From Aphelocoma coerulescens (taxonomy: Eukaryota > Chordata > Aves > Passeriformes > Corvidae): a DNA stretch of 64,000 nt. Positions 50,801-63,978 of the stretch are shown here, one piece after another. The translations under genes and the position numbers were made by a program. The DNA lies in contig NC_091015.1 in assembly GCF_041296385.1 (NCBI RefSeq), positions 92,798,004 to 92,862,003 of the forward strand. The letters are read 5' to 3'. A model generated the notes under the pieces. That model saw only the letters and a list, made by a program, of their open reading frames with translations, did not search any database and was not told the DNA's origin. Numbering within the stretch: position 1 is the stretch's first letter; each line of letters begins with the position of its first letter.

Positions 50801-53800
50801 CAATGTGTATGAGGTAGTATATGCTAATGGTTTCTCATGCTCTTACTCTCTTTACTTTGTTTTTTCTGTCTCCCTTGGTGCTCTCTGGTGCCTTCTGTTA
50901 TGGCTTATTAAAATTCAGGTCCTATAGGTGCCATGCTACTAACAGCTCCCTAATATAATCTACTTCTGGTTTTATACAATTTTTTCATTACAGGTATTTC
51001 AGCTATTGCTCCCTAACTTTTCATAATGCCTTTCTGTGAATTTTCTTTGTGTCCTCCACTATTTAAGTTTTTAGTAAAAACAGTCATTGATTATCTTTAC
51101 ATGAATGTTGATAAGAGAATATCTTTTGGTTTAATCCAGCATAGACCTTTACTCTTGACTAATTGAAGGCCATTCCCCTGAAAACATCTTCTGCAGTGAA
51201 AATACTCCAGCTGTCCCTTTTCTCATTCTAAAATTGAGATAGTGTCTTCACCCATGAATTACAAACCTCATTTCAGAACAAACTGTTTATGTCGGGTCAG
51301 AGGATGTTTATCAGGAGTGTCTGCGTGTCTGCTTTTCTACATAGTTAAAACAGAGACTGCATTACCCCTAAGAACTGATCTCAGGAAAATCTTACTAGGA
51401 AAAAAAAATCAAAATAATATGAATGCATGGCAACTCCATTTAGAGGGTAAGTAAACGTACTCATTGATTCCTCCTTGCAGAACCTTAGTCTGGCAGCAGA
51501 AGAAAGGGACAAGTGAAGGAGAGAAGCAGTACCTCACACATACCAGGCTCCGGAGGTAGCTGGGCATGAGTGTAAGAGGAAATTTCATACAAAGCTGCTC
51601 CCCATGGCAACCATTTATTCTGCTTTCCTCAGTGTGTTCCTCTGTGCTCATCAATCTAAAAAAATTTAAAATCTAGATTCCTGGTTCAGAATTGTTTTGG
51701 AGCACACCAGGGATTGGTGCCAGCAGAAAGCATGAACATGGACCAGAATACAGTCCAAGGCCAGCAATGTCCACCTGGATACTCCTGAAGCCAACAGCTG
51801 AAGATGAGGTATTAGCAGCCCACTGGAGAGTGAAGAAACAAAAGTATTAATCCAGGGAAAGAAAGGGAAGTGACAAGGATGATGTCAAAAACCAGGATAT
51901 AGTTCCTGCTACGGGTTTACAGAAACAATTAAGACTTTTTTCAGTGGCAGGACCTGGTTTTGAAAACAGCCTTAATGAAGCTGCTTAATTACAAGAAAAG
52001 AGGAACCCTATCTAAATACAAATAGAAATTACATGAAAATAGCTATTGGCGTCTCGTAACTCATGTAGCTGGAATTCTGTCAAAGAGATTTCCCTGGCAT
52101 GACAATGGAGCTCTTACTAACATGCCTGCCCAGTCTGACCATCTGAATTCTGCTGAATTAATATTCATGCACACCAGGATAATGACATGAGAATGACACC
52201 TGCCTGAGGCTACTCTGGAGAAAACTGTTATGTTCAGGGAGTATTACAGCCATGAATGTTTGTCAGGTGGAGGATTTGGAGGAGGAGCCACTTTTTTATC
52301 GAGACCACTGGAGTTTTTCTTGGTGTCTTTGGAGCTCTTTGATTCTTATTCATCCAGGACAAGGTGAATGAGGTGACTGATGATATCTCCCTGTTTTTTG
52401 TCCCTTGTGATCACTCTATTATCCATCAGTGCTGTTTGCCGTCTGTTCTTCAGGTTTCCATTTGACTATCTACATTGTTACTTTCCATCTGGCTGGCCTT
52501 TGGTCAGCTCCTTTTTTCTTTCTGCACTGATACCTTTCCTGTGTTGAAAAATGGCACTGATGCTGTCATAAGTGCATCTGCTAAAATATGGAGTCACTGT
52601 CTTGTTACACTGACATTTTCTTTCTGCAGACTTTGGCCCATCCTCTTCAAAAAAAATAAAATGGTGGCTCATCATAAGTTCCCAATGACCTTCTCTGGGC
52701 TCCCCCAATATCCTGTCTTTTTGTAAAATGATTATTCAGAATTAAACCCCTCCTTGTGCAATTTATTGATATATTTTTTCTTACAAAGTTCAGATGGAAA
52801 GACTATTCAGGATATGGTGGGTCATTCTCTTAACGACTTTTTGGTCCTCCACATAATTTAACTCCACCAGGGCATTGCTGCCACCCTGGGTTACTTTATC
52901 CATCACAACAATTATGTCCTACATATTTGCTTCCTTCAAACTGGAAAAAGGTTTTCCAAGTTTCTGAACTTGAAAATGAGACCAATATTTCCAATTCAGT
53001 TCTGCCTGTTCTTTTAGAAATATCTCTATACATGATTTCATCACAATGAATAAATTGAATTGCTTGTAAACAGTAGCGCAGAGTCACAGTACATGCATGC
53101 CTTCATCACGTGGTTTTAGTTTTAAACCCCAGTGAACCATACAAAAGCATCCTTGAAGAAGATTGGTTCAGTGTTTTCAGTCATTAATTTTGACAGCCTG
53201 CTCTACCAAGTTGGATTTTAAAAGTCAAATCTCTCAATTGTGTTTCTTTGACTGTGTTTAGTAGCCTATATTTAAAGCAGATTTTTAGCAACGTTTTTGG
53301 CAGCCAAGGAAATGAAAATGGGGAGAGAGAATCTGAAGAGCTGCATGGAGCTGTCGCTGGGAGGAGGTGATTGGGTCTTCTGATCTGTGGCCACTCTTCA
53401 GGGGAGCTCTATGTGTTGTTCTGAGTATCTGTTTCAGTATTGCTCTCTATTGAATATTTTCTCTCTAACCTGTTATTATTTCTCCATTAAGCATACTAAC
53501 AAAGCTCCCAGTTATACCGTGAGAGCAAAACTGAATCCTAAATTAAATAATTAAATTATTAAATTCAGTTTGATGTTGTTCAGGATATTGTCTTAAAAGC
53601 TTTGGTTGGAAGATCTTTTTCCTCTCCAAGAAGATATATTGCACTTTTCACTGTTATCTCCAGAGTAATACAATTATCTTTTTAATACTTATGTGGGAAA
53701 AATGGCTCTTCAGACAATTGGTCATTCACGTCTGTGAACATCAGTGAAATGGACTCGCGAATGTCGGCCTGCTCTAAATATGTGCTGCTGGTAGTGAAAC

Positions 53801-56522
53801 ACATCATGATTTAGTTTGATGTAGCAAATTAGAAACATAAAGTAGGTAAAAATGACAAAGATAATGATGAACTATTTAATTCAGACAGTCTCTTTCTCAT
53901 CCTATTTCCCAGCTTTTATGGGAAAAAAAAACTTTCAATGACTGCAACTAAATAAAAAAAAAACACAAGAAAATCACACCTCAACAACCTAGAGGCTGCA
54001 GAATTTGAAAATATTAAAAAGGATACACTTTGAATGTGTCTCAAATTTTCATGACTGAGAGAATGTAGATCTATAATTAAGCCTTTGCCTAAATATAATT
54101 ATCACAATATAATATTATATATTATATAGTGATAATTAATATCACTATATTAATTATCAAAAGTGGTTATATACCTGCTCTAAGTTATGTTTGAATGCCC
54201 ACACATATATATGTTAACAGTGCTAAACAGATTTCTAAAACCTAACAGAGTCTTTGGGGAGACATTGTTGTGCTGAGTGTTCAGAGAGCCCAATCCAGCA
54301 GGTCATTGGAAAACATACTTGGATCATCCTGTAAAATGCTGCTGACAAAGGAGAAGAGGGAGAAACTATCCTCTATTTTAAATAACATGACATTTATTTT
54401 ATGTATTTGGAGAGATCATCTGCTGTGTTGGAAACTCTGGTTCCTTTACCTCTTCATCCTCTGTAGAGGTTTAAAGCCACATCTCCCATAAGTGGTCTGG
54501 TTACTGAGTCCTAGTGATTGCAGTTGTCCTAACTGGGCTTTGCAAGGAGCCGTGGTTCCTTCAGTCACTGTTTCCTCCTGTCCTTTATAGGAAATGGTTG
54601 GGTACTTAGCTCTTGCAAAAATAAAGACTCTTCAGTAAATGTAGGTGCTTTCTTATTTTAAGGAATTAGATACCAAAGAGAATGAAAGAGGCTAAGCACG
54701 CTCTGAAAACATACTAAGTCATAAGCTTCGTGTTTGCTAATTTCACTGTCTCTGCACACAGTTTTCTGTGGACTTTTTTTCTGTTCAGTCCCCTTTTGCA
54801 GCATGGATACAGCTTCCACCAGACAGAAGATACCTGGGTCCCCTATAGCATAATTCCCAGTGTAAATACAATTTTCTGTCTAAACTCCACTCTTCATCAC
54901 TGAGCAGCTACTGCTCATGACAGTTCTTCTCTTTTTAGAAGGTACACCCATGAAAGTTCTTCTCTTTTGAAAATGCCTACCACTTCTGATCTCTTGAATC
55001 AGTTTTAAATATGGCCATTGTATGTTATATTTGACCATTTAAGAGAGACACATTGAAGGTCTTGCAATAACATTTAGGAAGCCCTCAAGCTCACCAGCAC
55101 TTACATCTGGCACACACACAGCAGTTTTCAGGCCTCGAGGTATAAACTGCCGTGATACCTCTAGGGTTTGCAATAGTCCCTGGCAGTATACACTGCAGCC
55201 TTTGAACTGAAGAAGATTAGATCATTCTGTCTGACAAGAGTGTGAGCACTTGTAACCAACCCCAACAGTGATATTCACTAGTGGCAGATAACTGTGTTAA
55301 AATATTGCTGAAATAAAAACGTGTCAGAAATGGACACTGAAACGAATATTTAAGGTACTGTAAATGTGAATTCTGATCAATTTCTTCCTGATGGGTCATT
55401 CAGGTGCAGCTTTTAATTGCTCTTTGCAGAAAAATAATTTTGACATTGTCACATTTTCTGCTCCTTTAATGTGCCCTTATTTTATATTTTCTTTCTGAAA
55501 ATTAGTGCCTGTAGTGTGTCTGTTGATAATTCTCTTACTGTAGTTCATATGTAGAGTCTTTAAGTAATTTCAATCATCTTTGAGTTTTTCAGGTGCTTTT
55601 CTACAAAGAAATAATGTAGTTTCTCAGTTTCTTCCAACTCAGACAGTGAGGATAGAAAGCAGCAAGGTTTTCCTAGTGTGAAAACATGTCCATTAAATTA
55701 CGTTACATCCCTAAGTTATATTACCACTTTCAGTAGTACTGCATGAATGCTTGTGATTGTGGGATCAAAGGCTCAAAGCTTTATGCATTTGGAAACCAAG
55801 ATTATGTTTCTGTCCTAGAATACCATAAAAATCTAAACATAAGATTTAGTGGCTGATGGATAAATGCATGGATTCAGTGTGAATTGTTCTTAAAAACAGG
55901 CAGATATATTTATTTTTCTGTGCAAGAACCTGGGTAGATATCTAAGTGACATTGATCATAGTATTCAAGAGAAACATAATTTCCCATACAGTGTTAAGGG
56001 AAAGTGACTTATTTTGGGTTCCATATACAGTGAAAATCTTTTACATTAGACACCAAAAGGCACGAAGAAGAATAAAACACCACTACCAAGACTTACTTTG
56101 CTTAACTGGAGCAGGAAACATCATTAACATCCTTTGATTCTCTATGAGGCAATCATATTTCTGCACAGGAGAAAATATAAGTGAATAATTACTTGCCCAA
56201 ATCAAGAAACCTGGCCTAGGAAAATTAACAGTTCAACCTAGAATGTCCAGAAATACTGGACCAAAGAATATATACTAGAGGAACAAGCAGCATAAACTAG
56301 CAACTGAGTAAATTTTGTGGGGGAAGGCTCAGGAGCACTGCATGCTGACTCAACTGATCACTGGGAGCCCCAAGTGAATTATGTTTCAACTTAAAGGCTT
56401 TGATTAAGGAGGTAAACCTGAGTAACATTTCAAATACTTGAGTTTTGATTACCTTCCCCTAAATAGGTTCACAGATCTCAACTGTGGCAGTAAACAATTT
56501 GCCATAGTTTAGGCTATATTTG
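44821..56522. other. Gene-free unique DNA
   Basis: Nearly twelve kilobases in which I recognise no gene. It holds an AT-rich inverted repeat at 54.10-54.15 kb and a short CTG run at about 49.39 kb. A somewhat GC-richer patch occurs at 46.8-47.0 kb. Frames stay under about 100 codons, and none shows a recognisable domain, signal peptide or convincing exon context. Confidence 0.5.
54096..54149. repeat. AT-rich nested inverted repeat
   Basis: The arms TAATTATCAC (54096-54105) and GTGATAATTA (54129-54138) are perfect complements around an AT-only loop. A second pair, TATAGTGAT (54125-54133) and ATCACTATA (54141-54149), overlaps the first, so the strand can fold two ways. No terminal duplications were seen, so a miniature transposon is not supported. 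Confidence 0.8.
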
Positions 56523-56640
56523 TCATAGAACCATAGGGTTTAATGACAGAAGGAGGCACTGGATCACACTGGCTGATGTCCTGTATACCCTATCACCCAG
56601 ATCTGAGTCTGTGTTGCATATGACACAGACGCTTTTGCGT
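56523..56640 (-). mobile_element. CR1-like LINE 3' end, old
   Basis: On the given strand 'tcatagaaccatagggttta' followed by 'gacagaaggaggcactggat' and 'gctgatgtcctgtatac' follows, with indels, the antisense 3' end of a CR1 lineage widespread in turtles and birds. That lineage has TTTTAAGGCCAGAAGGGACC-type and GACCTCCTGTATAAC-type blocks in the same order. Similarity fades after about 56590, so the right-hand limit is a guess. It is short and old, and could be another amniote repeat sharing that 3' end. Confidence 0.55.
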
Positions 56641-59600
56641 GCACTGTAAATCCACTCCGCTGGTCTCACCTTCTGCACAAGAATCAGGGGTATGTCTTGT
56701 TCACCAGTTTCATCACACTCACAGCAATCAAATGCTGGAGCCCCCACCCTGATAAGCCCATGCTGAAAATGACCCTGTGGTGCACCTCATTCTGTTTTGT
56801 TACCTACTCTCTCTCTTGATCTGAATAATCCATGTCTGAGGAAATTTACCCTTGACTAGTATATGGTTTTCCAAAGAGGACACATTAGGCAAAAGCTGTG
56901 TCTAATTTCTATTTTTAATTTTTCTGATATCAGATTCTGAACAGTAGTATATTTTTTTCTTTCCTTTTAGATTCAGAGCTTCGTTAGTATTCACAAATTT
57001 TTCCACAATAAAGACAGTTGTACTGTACATGGTATGCCAGTTACCTTTCACTTCTCACCATGAAGAAGAAGATGAAATGACAGTTTGAATTATTTAAAAC
57101 CCTTTTTTCCCAAACTACAGACTGATTTTGTGGCTCTCGATCATATTCAATTCTCAAAGCTCTTTTAAAAACACAAAAGTTGACAATGGTTGTGTAATCT
57201 GAATGCCAGTTTCACTAAAGTCACAGTCAGGTGTAATTTCTGCTTGCTACTACTGATCACAGCTTTCCCCTTCATCTGTCCCTTTGGCATAGCATGACAC
57301 TGGGAGTTACTGCTGGGCCTTTTGTGCTCTCCCACCAGGGCTGTCTGATGTTGCTTGTTAGCCAGATGACTTAGTGTGAAAATATGTCTTGTTTGAGCGT
57401 CCCGTTCTGATGTGGGACTGCTTGCTCTGTGTGATGGACCCCGCTTCATTTTGTGTTCCCTTACATGAAACGAGCAGCTTTCCCAGCCAACACTACAAGC
57501 CAGCTCTCATGCAGTCAACACACCCTACACTCTATGGATCTGATTAGGCAAAGTATGGGCAAAGGGCCCTCCCATGTACTAGCAACCAGGCCCTCACCTA
57601 TCTGCCCTATACCATACAAACACATCTGTTGTCATTTGTCCTTTTGCTGATTTTTGTTTCCTCTGAATTTATTACAGCACTCCAGGTCCTCAGTAAAAAT
57701 TTAATAATGTGAAGCAAGGTCATTTTGCAGTCTTTGCCTGTCAATTCTCTTAAGGAAAGAAAGTTCCCTACTATTCTATGAGATTTCTATAAATCTCTGT
57801 CTCTTGTTAGGTATTTCTCAGTTAGCTCTTTCTTTTTTTCCCAATAAAGTATGCATAAAATTATACTGTGTAGCACTGGTTGTTTGATTAGTATGTCACA
57901 GGACACTAAATAAAATGCTTTGCAGAGTTCTGTGTTTATGAGCTCTCTACTCCCCAAATTGTTATCTCCTAAAAGTACAAAATGAGGCCGGGAAGGACTA
58001 TATTCCACTTAAAAAAGCCCTAACTCTTATTCTTCAAGACTCAACAGTGTTCTCTTCTTTCTTGCTCTGGTATCAATGTCATATTCAATGGCCCATTGAA
58101 GTGTAGCTCATTCTGTCTTTTTTGACTTTATGCAAAGGCCAAATTTATTTTTCCTCTATATGCTGTGGAATGATGGATTTGCCCTTTTGTACTGATATTT
58201 TCTGATAATTTCTTTTGTTTTGCTGGGAAATGAATAAAAGTGATACAGAGATAGGACATGAGATAAGGAATGTAACCTCCTGCCAGGAAGCTTGAAGTGC
58301 TTTTGTACATGTTACTCGAGAATTGTTGCAGCTGATTTGCTGTGGTTGAACAGTGTAGCAAATGCCGTCATGTTTCAGAAATATTCTGTGCTCATTTCTG
58401 CTGCTTGATGTGCAACAGGCAGCTTTTAGGAGAATCAGTGCAGAAAGCATTTTCAGGTGCATGAGAGGGCAGTGTTTGTCTCATCCTGCTGTGAAATGTT
58501 ATGATGTAAAATCAATGTAGCTTGCCACTGAGCATTCCCATAACAATCATTGGCTTCATAACCTCTTCTGCTCTGCAGTCTGAGGCATATGTTACATTAC
58601 AGGCAAGTAGCCATTTCCATATGCAGATAAGTATCTAATCAGAGCAAAAGGTACCCTCCTTGAAGCAGACAAGTAGCTTGTTCCCACAGAAAGGCCGGCA
58701 GGCACCAGCTTCGCAATCTGCAGCTGTTGAGAGTATCAGCAGTAGAATGTTCAAATGACAAAAGGGCACATGGTGATCTTTACTTCAGTAACATCCTCTG
58801 TAGTTCCTACTACACATGTTTTTTTTATCATGAGATCTATACCACCTCTGGATAGGGCATGAAAAGCTGGATGAGTACATGGCTTACTTTTTGTCTATTT
58901 TTCTGGTTAGGAGAAGCTGAATAGATTTGAATGTAGTTAAGAATCTTTATAGAAAATCCCCTCTGTGAAGGACAATTCTGCACCAATATTTCTGTTAAAG
59001 ATCTCTGTCAGCTAGTTCTTAATCAATAGTGTGTGCATAAAGTGGGACTTGGCCTTTATGAAAACATGTTAAATTTGCATTTGAAGTAAGTGCAATACAT
59101 CAAGCATCTTCTTATGCCACCTTTTCCCACTTGGATCACAGTATTGTACTTTATAGTGAAAGGAGATAAAACATTTCTTTTGAACACTGGTTTGGAAGGG
59201 CCCCTTGTGCTTGAGCTCCAGATTAATATGCAGCCTGTCCTGTTAAAAAGTATGGGAGTTGTACAGCAACTGTGGCAAGATCAGCATCAGGGAAGAGTCA
59301 CAACAAGACGGAGACACGGAGATGGCTCATTATCCCAGCACAGCAAAAAAATCCCTTCTCCAGCCTTGCTGAGGCAGAAAGGGAAGGGGAAGTGATGATC
59401 CCTCTGGAATCTGGCTATTAACACCTATCTGGACTGTATGAGCTCCTGTAAAGAGAAGATCTTGCCTCAGAGGAGCTTGCTCCCCAGGAGTGAGATGATG
59501 ATGAAATGCACTGAAGCTCTTTGCAAAATTCTTTTTGTATAAGGTCTCATTTACACAACAGACAGAATCTGTATCTGATCTGGGGTCAGCAACATGCTGG

Positions 59601-61010
59601 CAAGCTGTGCTGGATGCTGTCTGGCTGCATCTGCAGGCACAGGCAAACTCCCATCCATCCTGCATCAAAATAGACACCTGAGAGTCCTTACTGAAAGGTG
59701 ACAGCCAGATGCTGGTCATGATTTGGGCATTTCAGTCTCCATCTAGTACTTATTTTTGCTGGGGTAAGTTGCTAGCCATATGTTAAACTTGTGCAAGCTT
59801 TGTTAAGAAAGAAGATAATTTTTTAATGAATATATCAGACCTGACTCCATTGTGCATGAACAGGTGAAAAGAAAAAAATATTTACGTGAAGGAATAAATG
59901 TATTTTGCCTTGGTAACAACCTGTTCCACTGTTTGGGTAGGAATGAAATATGCAATAAATTTACAGCAAAATAAATCAGTCCTATGATGTTGAATCAAAG
60001 AAGCATAACTCAACAGTTTAATGTGAGTTGATTGTGTGATATTTACATCAATAAAACATGAACCTTGCTAATTTTGCTCATTTATGAAAAATCCGTTTTC
60101 TGATATAAAGCAATAATAGTGTATGAACTGAGGTTTGAAATTCCTCTGTTGTCTGTGTAGCTGGTTGCTATTGCTTGTTTTGGCAAGAGAGATGGAGGTG
60201 CTCCAAGGACTGGTATATATGTTCTGGATCACTGACTACATTTCAGAGAAGATTGGCCATAGCTACATAGTGTGCTTGACTTCCTTACTTACAGAAAAAT
60301 AGGAAATGTTGCTCCTCTGGGAGCAAGTCCCTCCACTCCCTCAGATGTGGCTTTGTTAGAGATAACAGTCTTATGGCTGGGCACAAAATAGGGTAGCACA
60401 AGAGTGTCTGACATTCAGTCGTCATGCACAGGCAAATGGAAATGGCAGAGTGGGACAAAGAACGTGGGGCTTGTGCTCTGGTCATACCAAACATTGGTTT
60501 TTCGTTGGAAGACTAGACATAAGGAAGTTAAACATGTTTTTCAGGTATATCACAGTTTTTGTGATAAATCACATCATCTTCCTCTTCCCAATGTGGTATA
60601 ATTCTGACGTAAATAGTTTAAGTTGCCAAGGTAACATGGCCAGTTTTACATGATGTGTGCAGCCTACACCACCAGTCGAGGAGTGGCCATAAATTTGTAG
60701 GTGATGGTGATAAGAGGCTGAGAGAGAAGAACCTCTTCTACAAACACCACTACTTGAAAGAGTATGACTATCTATTACGATTGGGCTTGGACTTGTGTCA
60801 CAGGCTCATCTCTTCCTATACATTATTCCTTCCTTAGACCCTGGTTCTTCTACCATGTAGCTTATGATGGTGTTTAATTGTTCTTTCTATGTAATTTGAA
60901 ATATAAATTTTGTAAGCAGGGTATGCATAATCACTAGAAAGTGCATTCTCTGTGCTGCTATGCTGCACCAGATCATTTGTGTGTTATGCTTACCTTCCAA
61001 AACTACTAGT
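56641..61010. other. Gene-free unique DNA
   Basis: No gene recognised. The longest frame in the window, 129 codons on the minus strand at 59330-59719, lies here. It begins with ATG but shows no recognisable domain and has opposing frames overlapping its end, so I treat it as chance. Confidence 0.5.
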
Positions 61011-61452
61011 TGTTATGGTTTAGGAATACTACTCCCCAGTTCGGTGCCCTCACTGAGACTCTCCCAAACCAGATGCTGCTTACTTGCTCCCTGCCCCTTC
61101 CCCTTCCTGCTCTAGGGATGGAGTTGAGGGTAGGAGGCACAAAAGATGAAAATCACGGGTTGAGATAAGAACCATTTATGGGAAACAGCAATGGGATAAG
61201 AAAAATGAACAGTAACAGCAACAATATTAATAATGAAAGGTATAAGACAAAAAAATGACTTACACAGAAAGTAAAACAGTACTGGACCATTTTGCCCACC
61301 ATGCTTTTTCCCCCAACAAGAAACAAGAGAGAGAATCCCTTACTCCTGCCCCTGGCGAGTGACCTGAGAAAGTACTGAATAACATTAGTTTGGCCATGTT
61401 CCCCTCCTGGCTACTGTAAAAAGCTAACCCTGTCCTTGCTGAATCCAGGACA
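61011..61452 (-). mobile_element. Solo LTR of an avian endogenous retrovirus, second family
   Basis: A 442-base element starting 'tgttatggtttagg' and ending 'tccaggaca' on the given strand, that is TGTCCTGGATTCAGC...AACCATAACA on its sense (minus) strand, with TG...CA termini. I recognise the body ('gttcggtgccctcactgaga', 'ctctcccaaaccagatgctg') from a common bird LTR family. It shares the 'gggttgagataa' module with copies A and B, which suggests related retroviruses. The flanking pentamers CTAGT and GTAGT differ at one position, so a decayed 5-bp duplication is possible but not proven. I found no TATA box on its sense strand. No retroviral gene adjoins it. A 73-codon minus-strand frame inside it is chance. 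Confidence 0.78.
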
Positions 61453-62158
61453 GTAGTGAAATCTGATCTCATCAGAAACATAGTTCAACTCTCCTTTATC
61501 TTACCTGTGGAATGTTCTGTAGGACACACATGCCAGAAATCAGACTCTTTACAAACTTTATATATAGTTCTGAGAAAATTACAAGCAAAAGTCTTTGATC
61601 TATTTAGTGAAGGCACTTAAGATTTTTCATTTGGAACAACAAATATTTGTCATATTAAAAGAAACCAACTAAGCAAACCCAAAACCAACCCAAACCAAAG
61701 CCCAGCAATCTGTACAAAGTCAGTATCAGAAGGAAAATTGGCTCGAGGAGCTGAGCTGACAGTGCTGAACTTAGTGATATAGAAAAAGTATCTATTTAAA
61801 CCTCCTGCTCTCTGAACAGATGCTTTGCAGAAGGACCGTTTTCAACCTTTGTTTTTAAGTCTCAGACTCTTTGGTTCTTCCATAAGAGCTCATCTCTTTG
61901 GAAATCATTCTAGCTATACTTCAGTGTATACCACAATGAAGTCTTCAAACAGTGCTGTTGTTTGGCCCAAACCTATGATCAGTAATTCTTTCAGCCCTTC
62001 ATCCAGTGAGGTCATAAAAGAAAGAATGACAGCAGTTCCAAAACTCTCTCATACTGCCCCTGTCTGCTCATCTGTCGTTCATTCTGCAACCTGTCCTTTC
62101 AACCCAACAGGCATTTATTCCTTGCAAAATCTGCCAATTTTAATTGTTTTTTAAAATT

Positions 62159-62189
<31 letters not shown>

Positions 62190-62192
62190 TAT
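62159..62192. repeat. A15-(TA)n tract
   Basis: Fifteen A (62159-62173) pass directly into an alternating A/T run ending at 62192. It starts only five bases after the stop codon of the frame at 61825-62154. This may be simple sequence or the tail of an old retrocopy. Confidence 0.9.
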
Positions 62193-63950
62193 TTCCCAGA
62201 ATATTTGGCATCACAGTGATTTTAAAAGTTGAATTCAAAACATGAGAGACTTGTGCCTCACCCAGAGCGGCAAAGCTTCTCTCTACATTGTTTTAAGAAA
62301 AAAACTCAGCTGCTTCATCTGTCAGTCATTCTCTTCCAGGAGAAGAAAATACAGGCACTAATAACAAAATGAGATCGGTCTCTGAAAGCAAAAAGTAACA
62401 ACTTGAAGCTTTTTTATCTCTTCTATGGTCTTCCATGATCTGTCTCTTGCTATCAGTAAGGATATAGCTCTAAAAGCAGTGAATCAGATGAACTTGTTTT
62501 TTTGTGCTAAACTTCCACTGCTGATGTAGAGAAAGTATAGAGGCATAAAAATAAAAGAAAAAAAAGAAGAAAGAAAGATCATGTAGGCCTCTATTTCCTG
62601 ATTGAGAGCAGAGCTCAAAGTACCTTTTTGGTAGCAACACCACTGAGGCTTCTTCCCCTGTCAGCTCAGCTTCCAAGTGTACTCTAGTCCCTACATTTAA
62701 TGCAACTTCTTTATCCGCAAATATAAAAAATTGCAACACTGAAACAGGCTCTACATCATCATCCTAAACTTAAATCATCTTTCTAAAAATGACTAGTAAT
62801 TTATCGCTGGTGCAAATTATTTCCTCTTCAGTACTATCCATAGTAAATATACTGCTGAGTTTATCAAAGTGTAGCAGCAAATTTTCTTCCCATTTATCTG
62901 CAGTGTACTGCTAATTAAAGTGGCCTAATACTCTTGTGGCCTCAGGTTTCAAGTATTCTCAAATAAGTTTTTAGAGACAGAGATGATGAACACCCAGTAA
63001 GCAAAGAAGACACAGATCTTGAATCATGAGGACATACCCTGCAGCTTCTCCCAAGAACCCTTCATCTTTATCATCATGACATGAGTACACACTGTTCTGC
63101 TCTTACATTGCTCCCAATTGATCTCAAAGCTTTGCAAGAGGTGCCATCCATAGTTGGTACTACCCTGAAGACTGAAAAATCAATGATCAGAGAAAAAGGG
63201 CCATCAATTACCAACCCGTTTAGGTCCCATAGACAAGTTAGTGATGTTTTTTAGAGAAGACATCTTGAAGTCGTTTTAAAAAGACACCAGCTACTATCAT
63301 TCCAGATGCTAAGAAAACTAAACAGCTTTCTCTAATGACAGTTGTTCCCAGGGGTAAATAACTCCAAAGGCCAGACTAAAATAAGTAAAGTACTCCTCTA
63401 TTTCAGTCCAACTGTGCCTAGCAAACTAACATTATGTAAACACTGCTTACTGAGAGAACAAAGCATGTGCCTTTGTGAACAGATTTCAGTCTCAAGCTAA
63501 ATAATACAAGCCTTCTTTTTCTGAAGGATATTTACATTTCCATGAGTAACGCTGGAAGCTTAGTCCTTAAAATTACTTATTTTTCCATATAATTTGTCAT
63601 AATGATTGTAATGATAAAGGGTTCTTCAAAAGTTCTGAAGAGAACTCAGCATAGGTTTTTCTCCTTTGAAGGCAGAAGTCTTAAGCAACTTAACATATAG
63701 AATACAAAGTCCTAGAAAAATATCTGCCCAAATACATCTTGGTCTTTTGGTGGAGGCCCTTCAAATATCAGAGCCAGACAACTACAGAGTACCTACATGT
63801 TTGCAAGGAAAACCAACTGGTTATGTTTTGAGAAAATGGTTTCCCTTTTAAAAAGCTGCCATCATTTACAAATGGAACCAATTTGTGAGATAACCAAGAT
63901 AGCCCAAGGTGATATGTGGAAGAACAGTGAAAGTTCTTTCCACATCTTCA

Positions 63951-63978
63951 GATTTCTTCAAATTTCTTCAAATTTCAT
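63951..63978. repeat. 10-bp tandem repeat, about three copies
   Basis: Units 'gatttcttca', 'aatttcttca' and 'aatttcatct' follow one another, the last copy partial. Replication slippage is the likely cause. Confidence 0.85.

Noticed and set aside
59330..59719. Longest open frame in the window (129 codons, minus strand)
   Set aside because: It has no recognisable domain or motif and another 101-codon frame on the opposite strand overlaps its end. This length is expected by chance in 64 kb.
60505..60535. 'gaagactagacataaggaag' resembling a CR1 reverse transcriptase block
   Set aside because: The match is about 20 bases and neither flank continues into CR1 sequence.
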